Below, piece by piece: positions 61,793 to 64,000 of a stretch of 64,000 nucleotides of DNA. Location of the stretch: positions 732,239 to 796,238 of the forward strand of contig NZ_JBEWSZ010000002.1 in NCBI RefSeq assembly GCF_040537815.1, written 5' to 3'. The position numbers and the translations under genes were made by a program. The stretch comes from Mesorhizobium shangrilense. Its GTDB lineage: Bacteria; Pseudomonadota; Alphaproteobacteria; Rhizobiales; Rhizobiaceae. The stretch's first letter is position 1, and every line of letters begins with the position of its first letter. The notes under the pieces were generated by a model, which was not told the DNA's origin, made no database searches, and was given only the letters and a program-made list of their open reading frames with translations.

Positions 61793-64000
61793 ATGACCGA
61801 CAATCGCATTTCGAGTGGCTCGCTTGTTCGGCGTCGGGCGGTGAATTTCGTTGGGCATTGGATCGCGAACGCCGATCTTGGCTCACGCTCGCTGCGCCGC
61901 CGCCTGATGGCGATGCTGCGCATGGCCCATCGCGTGCTTGGCCTCAAGCGAGGCCGGCTGGGGCATGGGATGCTTGGCATCGGCGTGTCTGTCAGGGCGA
62001 CTCTGGCGCCGATGGTCGCGTTCGCCGCCCTTGTGGCAGCGACTTCAGCCGCGGGCGCAGCCACCGTGAACCTTGGCGGGGCGACCACTGGCGGTGCCGG
62101 GTCGCAAGTCGGCATAGGGACCGGCGCTCAGGCCGTCGCCAGCGGCACAGGCGGCTCTCCGATCGCCATAGGCAACAACGCCAATGCAAGCGGAACAGCC
62201 CCTGTCGGCTTTACTTTCGAAGCGACCGCGATTGGCAATGGGGCGACCGCCACCGGGGCGTGGTCCTCCGCCGTTGGCACGACCGCGTCAGCGACCGGGA
62301 CCGGCGCCAGCGCTTTCGGTACGTCGGCCAATGCCTCGGCAAATCAGGCCACGGCGATCGGAAATGGGGCGGCAGCCTCAAACCTCGAAGCGATGGCGGT
62401 CGGCTATCTCGCCAAAGCGTCGGGACAATACTCGGTGGCTCTTGGCCGGAGTGCGGCGGCCTCTGGCGACGGCGGCATGGCGTTGGGCGCAGGTACGGTC
62501 GCAAGTAATGTCAATGCAGTCGCACTCGGTGTTAACGCCAACGCCACCGCAGCCGGCGCCAGCGCCCTGGGCACCTTCGCCGTCGCCTCGGGAGGGAATT
62601 CCACCGCGGTTGGTGTCAGCTCCACGGCCAGCGCCAACTATGCGTTCGCCGCGGGCTGGTCATCCAATGCCAGCGCGGTCAGAGCGAGCGCTATGGGTTA
62701 TCAGGCCACTGCCAGCGCGGTGGACGCCATCGCCATGGGCACCAACGCCAAGGCTGATTCCGCCGAAGCGGTCGCCATGGGCACCAATGCGGTGGCGACC
62801 GGCGGCAAGGCGGTGTCGATCGGCTCCGGCAACACCGCCTACGGCAACGGCGCTGTCTCCATCGGCGATCCGAGCTATGCCAGCGGCACGGGTGCCTTCA
62901 CCGGCGGCGCCAACAACATCGCAAATAGCGACGGAACGGCAACGGCCACCGCCGCCAACCAGGCCAACGGTGCCGTCGCCATCGGCAACAACAACAAGGC
63001 GATCGGGCAAGGTTCCGTGGCGCTGGGTAATGACTCCACCGCGGGGGCCGCCGGCCTTGCGGGCAATGTCGCGCTGGGCAATGGCGCCACCGCGGCGGCG
63101 AGCTCCGGCGATGTGGCGCTGGGCTCGGGCTCGGTGACCGCCGTAGCGGTCGGCACGCCCAGCGCTGTGATCAATGGCACCACCTACGCCTTCCAGGGCA
63201 CCAACCCGACTTCGACGGTCAGCATCGGCGCGGTCGGCGCCGAGCGCACCATCACCAACTTAGCGGCGGGGCGGATCAGCGGATCCTCGACGGATGCGAT
63301 CAACGGCTCGCAGCTCTTCGCCACCAACCAGGCGGTCGACGCCATCGGCACGACCTTGAACAACATCAACACCGGCGGCGGCATCAAGTATTTCCATGCC
63401 AACTCGACGCTGGCGGACTCGTCGGCGACGGGTACGGACTCGGTCGCGATCGGACCTGTCGCGACCGCGACGGGGACGAGCGCCATCGCGGCCGGTACCA
63501 ATGCGAGCGCCTCCGGCATCAGCGCCTCGGCCTTCGGCAACGGCGCCGTTGCATCGGCCCTGAACGCAGCGGCGTTTGGATACATAGCCAAGGCCTCAGG
63601 CCAATACAGCACCGCCGTTGGGCCCAATGCCAATGCTTCGGCCACGTCCAGCACGGCGATCGGCCAGAACGCGGCTGCATCCGACGTTCAAGCGACCGCT
63701 CTCGGCACAGCAGCGAATGCCAGCGCCTCGGATGCGCTCGCTCTGGGCGCCAACGCCACCGCCGGCAACGCAGGCGCCGTCGCGCTTGGCTCGGGCAGTG
63801 TCACCGCCGCGGCGGTTGGGACGCCCAGCACTGTGATCAACGGCACGACCTATGCCTTCCAGGGCACCAACCCGACCTCGACGGTCAGCATCGGCGCGGT
63901 CGGCGCCGAGCGCACCATCACCAACTTAGCGGCGGGGCGGATCAGCGGATCCTCGACGGATGCGATCAACGGCTCGCAGCTCTTCGCCACCAACCAGGCG
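61793..64000 (+). CDS. Trimeric autotransporter adhesin (YadA/Hia-like), 5' part
   Basis: An open frame of 736 codons that continues past the window end. The start (MTDNRISSGSLVRRRAVNF) and the long hydrophobic region (RATLAPMVAFAALVAATSA) form an extended signal peptide. Then come many YadA-head (Hep_Hag) repeats of the type AxAxGxxSxALG, such as TAIGNGAAASN, VALGNDSTAGA and VAIGNNNKAIG. Two stalk/connector modules (AERTITNLAAGRISGSSTDA, INGSQLFATNQA) follow, each after head repeats. Such proteins trimerise on the outer membrane and bind host surfaces or matrix. The ATG at 61793 has GAGAGGG just upstream. The C-terminal membrane anchor must lie beyond 64000. Confidence 0.88.
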   Translation, partial: MTDNRISSGSLVRRRAVNFVGHWIANADLGSRSLRRRLMAMLRMAHRVLGLKRGRLGHGMLGIGVSVRATLAPMVAFAALVAATSAAGAATVNLGGATTGGAGSQVGIGTGAQAVASGTGGSPIAIGNNANASGTAPVGFTFEATAIGNGATATGAWSSAVGTTASATGTGASAFGTSANASANQATAIGNGAAASNLEAMAVGYLAKASGQYSVALGRSAAASGDGGMALGAGTVASNVNAVALGVNANATAAGASALGTFAVASGGNSTAVGVSSTASANYAFAAGWSSNASAVRASAMGYQATASAVDAIAMGTNAKADSAEAVAMGTNAVATGGKAVSIGSGNTAYGNGAVSIGDPSYASGTGAFTGGANNIANSDGTATATAANQANGAVAIGNNNKAIGQGSVALGNDSTAGAAGLAGNVALGNGATAAASSGDVALGSGSVTAVAVGTPSAVINGTTYAFQGTNPTSTVSIGAVGAERTITNLAAGRISGSSTDAINGSQLFATNQAVDAIGTTLNNINTGGGIKYFHANSTLADSSATGTDSVAIGPVATATGTSAIAAGTNASASGISASAFGNGAVASALNAAAFGYIAKASGQYSTAVGPNANASATSSTAIGQNAAASDVQATALGTAANASASDALALGANATAGNAGAVALGSGSVTAAAVGTPSTVINGTTYAFQGTNPTSTVSIGAVGAERTITNLAAGRISGSSTDAINGSQLFATNQA
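63165..64000 (+). repeat. 170-bp direct repeat within the adhesin gene
   Basis: 63165-63334 and 63831-64000 are nearly identical (both start CTGTGATCAA and end in the NQA codons), 666 bases (222 codons) apart. They encode the same connector module (NGTTYAFQGTNPTSTVSIGA onward). Long exact repeats of this type expand or contract by recombination and are also prone to assembly collapse. Confidence 0.85.

Noticed and set aside
62184..63137. 317-codon frame rich in Ala/Pro/Arg inside the adhesin
   Set aside because: The frame starting at 61793 gives signal peptide and YadA-type repeats; this one is an off-frame reading of those repeats.
63165..64000. Possible CRISPR-like repeats near the right end
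   Set aside because: The repeats are in-frame protein modules of an adhesin at long spacing, with no short regular spacers and no cas genes.

Overview
The window looks like chromosome of a Mesorhizobium-type alphaproteobacterium (Rhizobiales). The evidence is high-GC coding, MucR/Ros-type, DUF2840, DUF736 and RPA-type RepA proteins, a class III adenylate cyclase, and a transfer-control module that matches the layout known from the symbiosis integrative and conjugative element (ICE) ICEMlSymR7A. Genus is an inference; no ribosomal or housekeeping marker is present.

Layout. (1) 1-14.2 kb: a degraded tRNA-Arg 3' end, a HAD phosphatase, then a possible DNA-processing or defence cassette. This is a 1786-residue sacsin/HSP90-like ATPase with a C-terminal DUF3883 nuclease-like domain, facing a translationally coupled pair of AddA-like and AddB-like helicase/nucleases. 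A TauE exporter follows. (2) 14.3-34.2 kb: a decayed ICE or plasmid-like backbone. It holds an IS110 copy beside a decapitated SRAP gene, a frameshifted small gene, a ParB gene without its N-terminus, DUF736, MucR and DUF932. Next come divergent qseC/qseM-like genes, an fseA-like gene that needs +1 ribosomal frameshifting at UUU-C, an rdfS-like excisionase, repA with iteron-like repeats, DUF2840, traF, a second DUF736 and a lytic transglycosylase. A complete IS66 element with an 8-bp target duplication precedes the rlxS-type relaxase. No integrase and no mating-pair genes beyond the transglycosylase are visible here. (3) 34.4-40.2 kb: metabolic genes (two LysR regulators, an SDR, a flavoprotein disulfide reductase, a 6-oxocamphor hydrolase-like crotonase, an NTF2-like protein) and an intact tRNA-Arg(CCG). 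(4) 40.2-47.2 kb: gene fragments, then an exported papain-like peptidase (frameshifted), an OmpA-like protein and a 1247-residue caspase-like beta-propeller protein, apparently one operon. (5) 47.7-58.2 kb: a dipeptide/oligopeptide-type ABC transporter (dppABCDF-like), divergent from a five-gene operon (GntR regulator, creatininase, ketopantoate-reductase-like, SDR, M20 peptidase). This is probably uptake and breakdown of one amide or peptide-like substrate. (6) 58.2-64 kb: a phzF pseudogene, small ORFs, two tandem AraC regulators, and the start of a trimeric autotransporter adhesin that runs off the window.

How the parts work together. In the ICE module, by analogy with R7A, QseC-like repressor sites would control qseM. 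QseM would bind and block the frameshifted activator FseA, and FseA would switch on rdfS (excision) and the repA/traF transfer genes downstream. The dpp operon and the divergent operon share a control region next to the GntR gene. The tandem AraC genes sit directly before the adhesin and are plausible regulators of it. Annotations rest on motif reading alone, without database searches.
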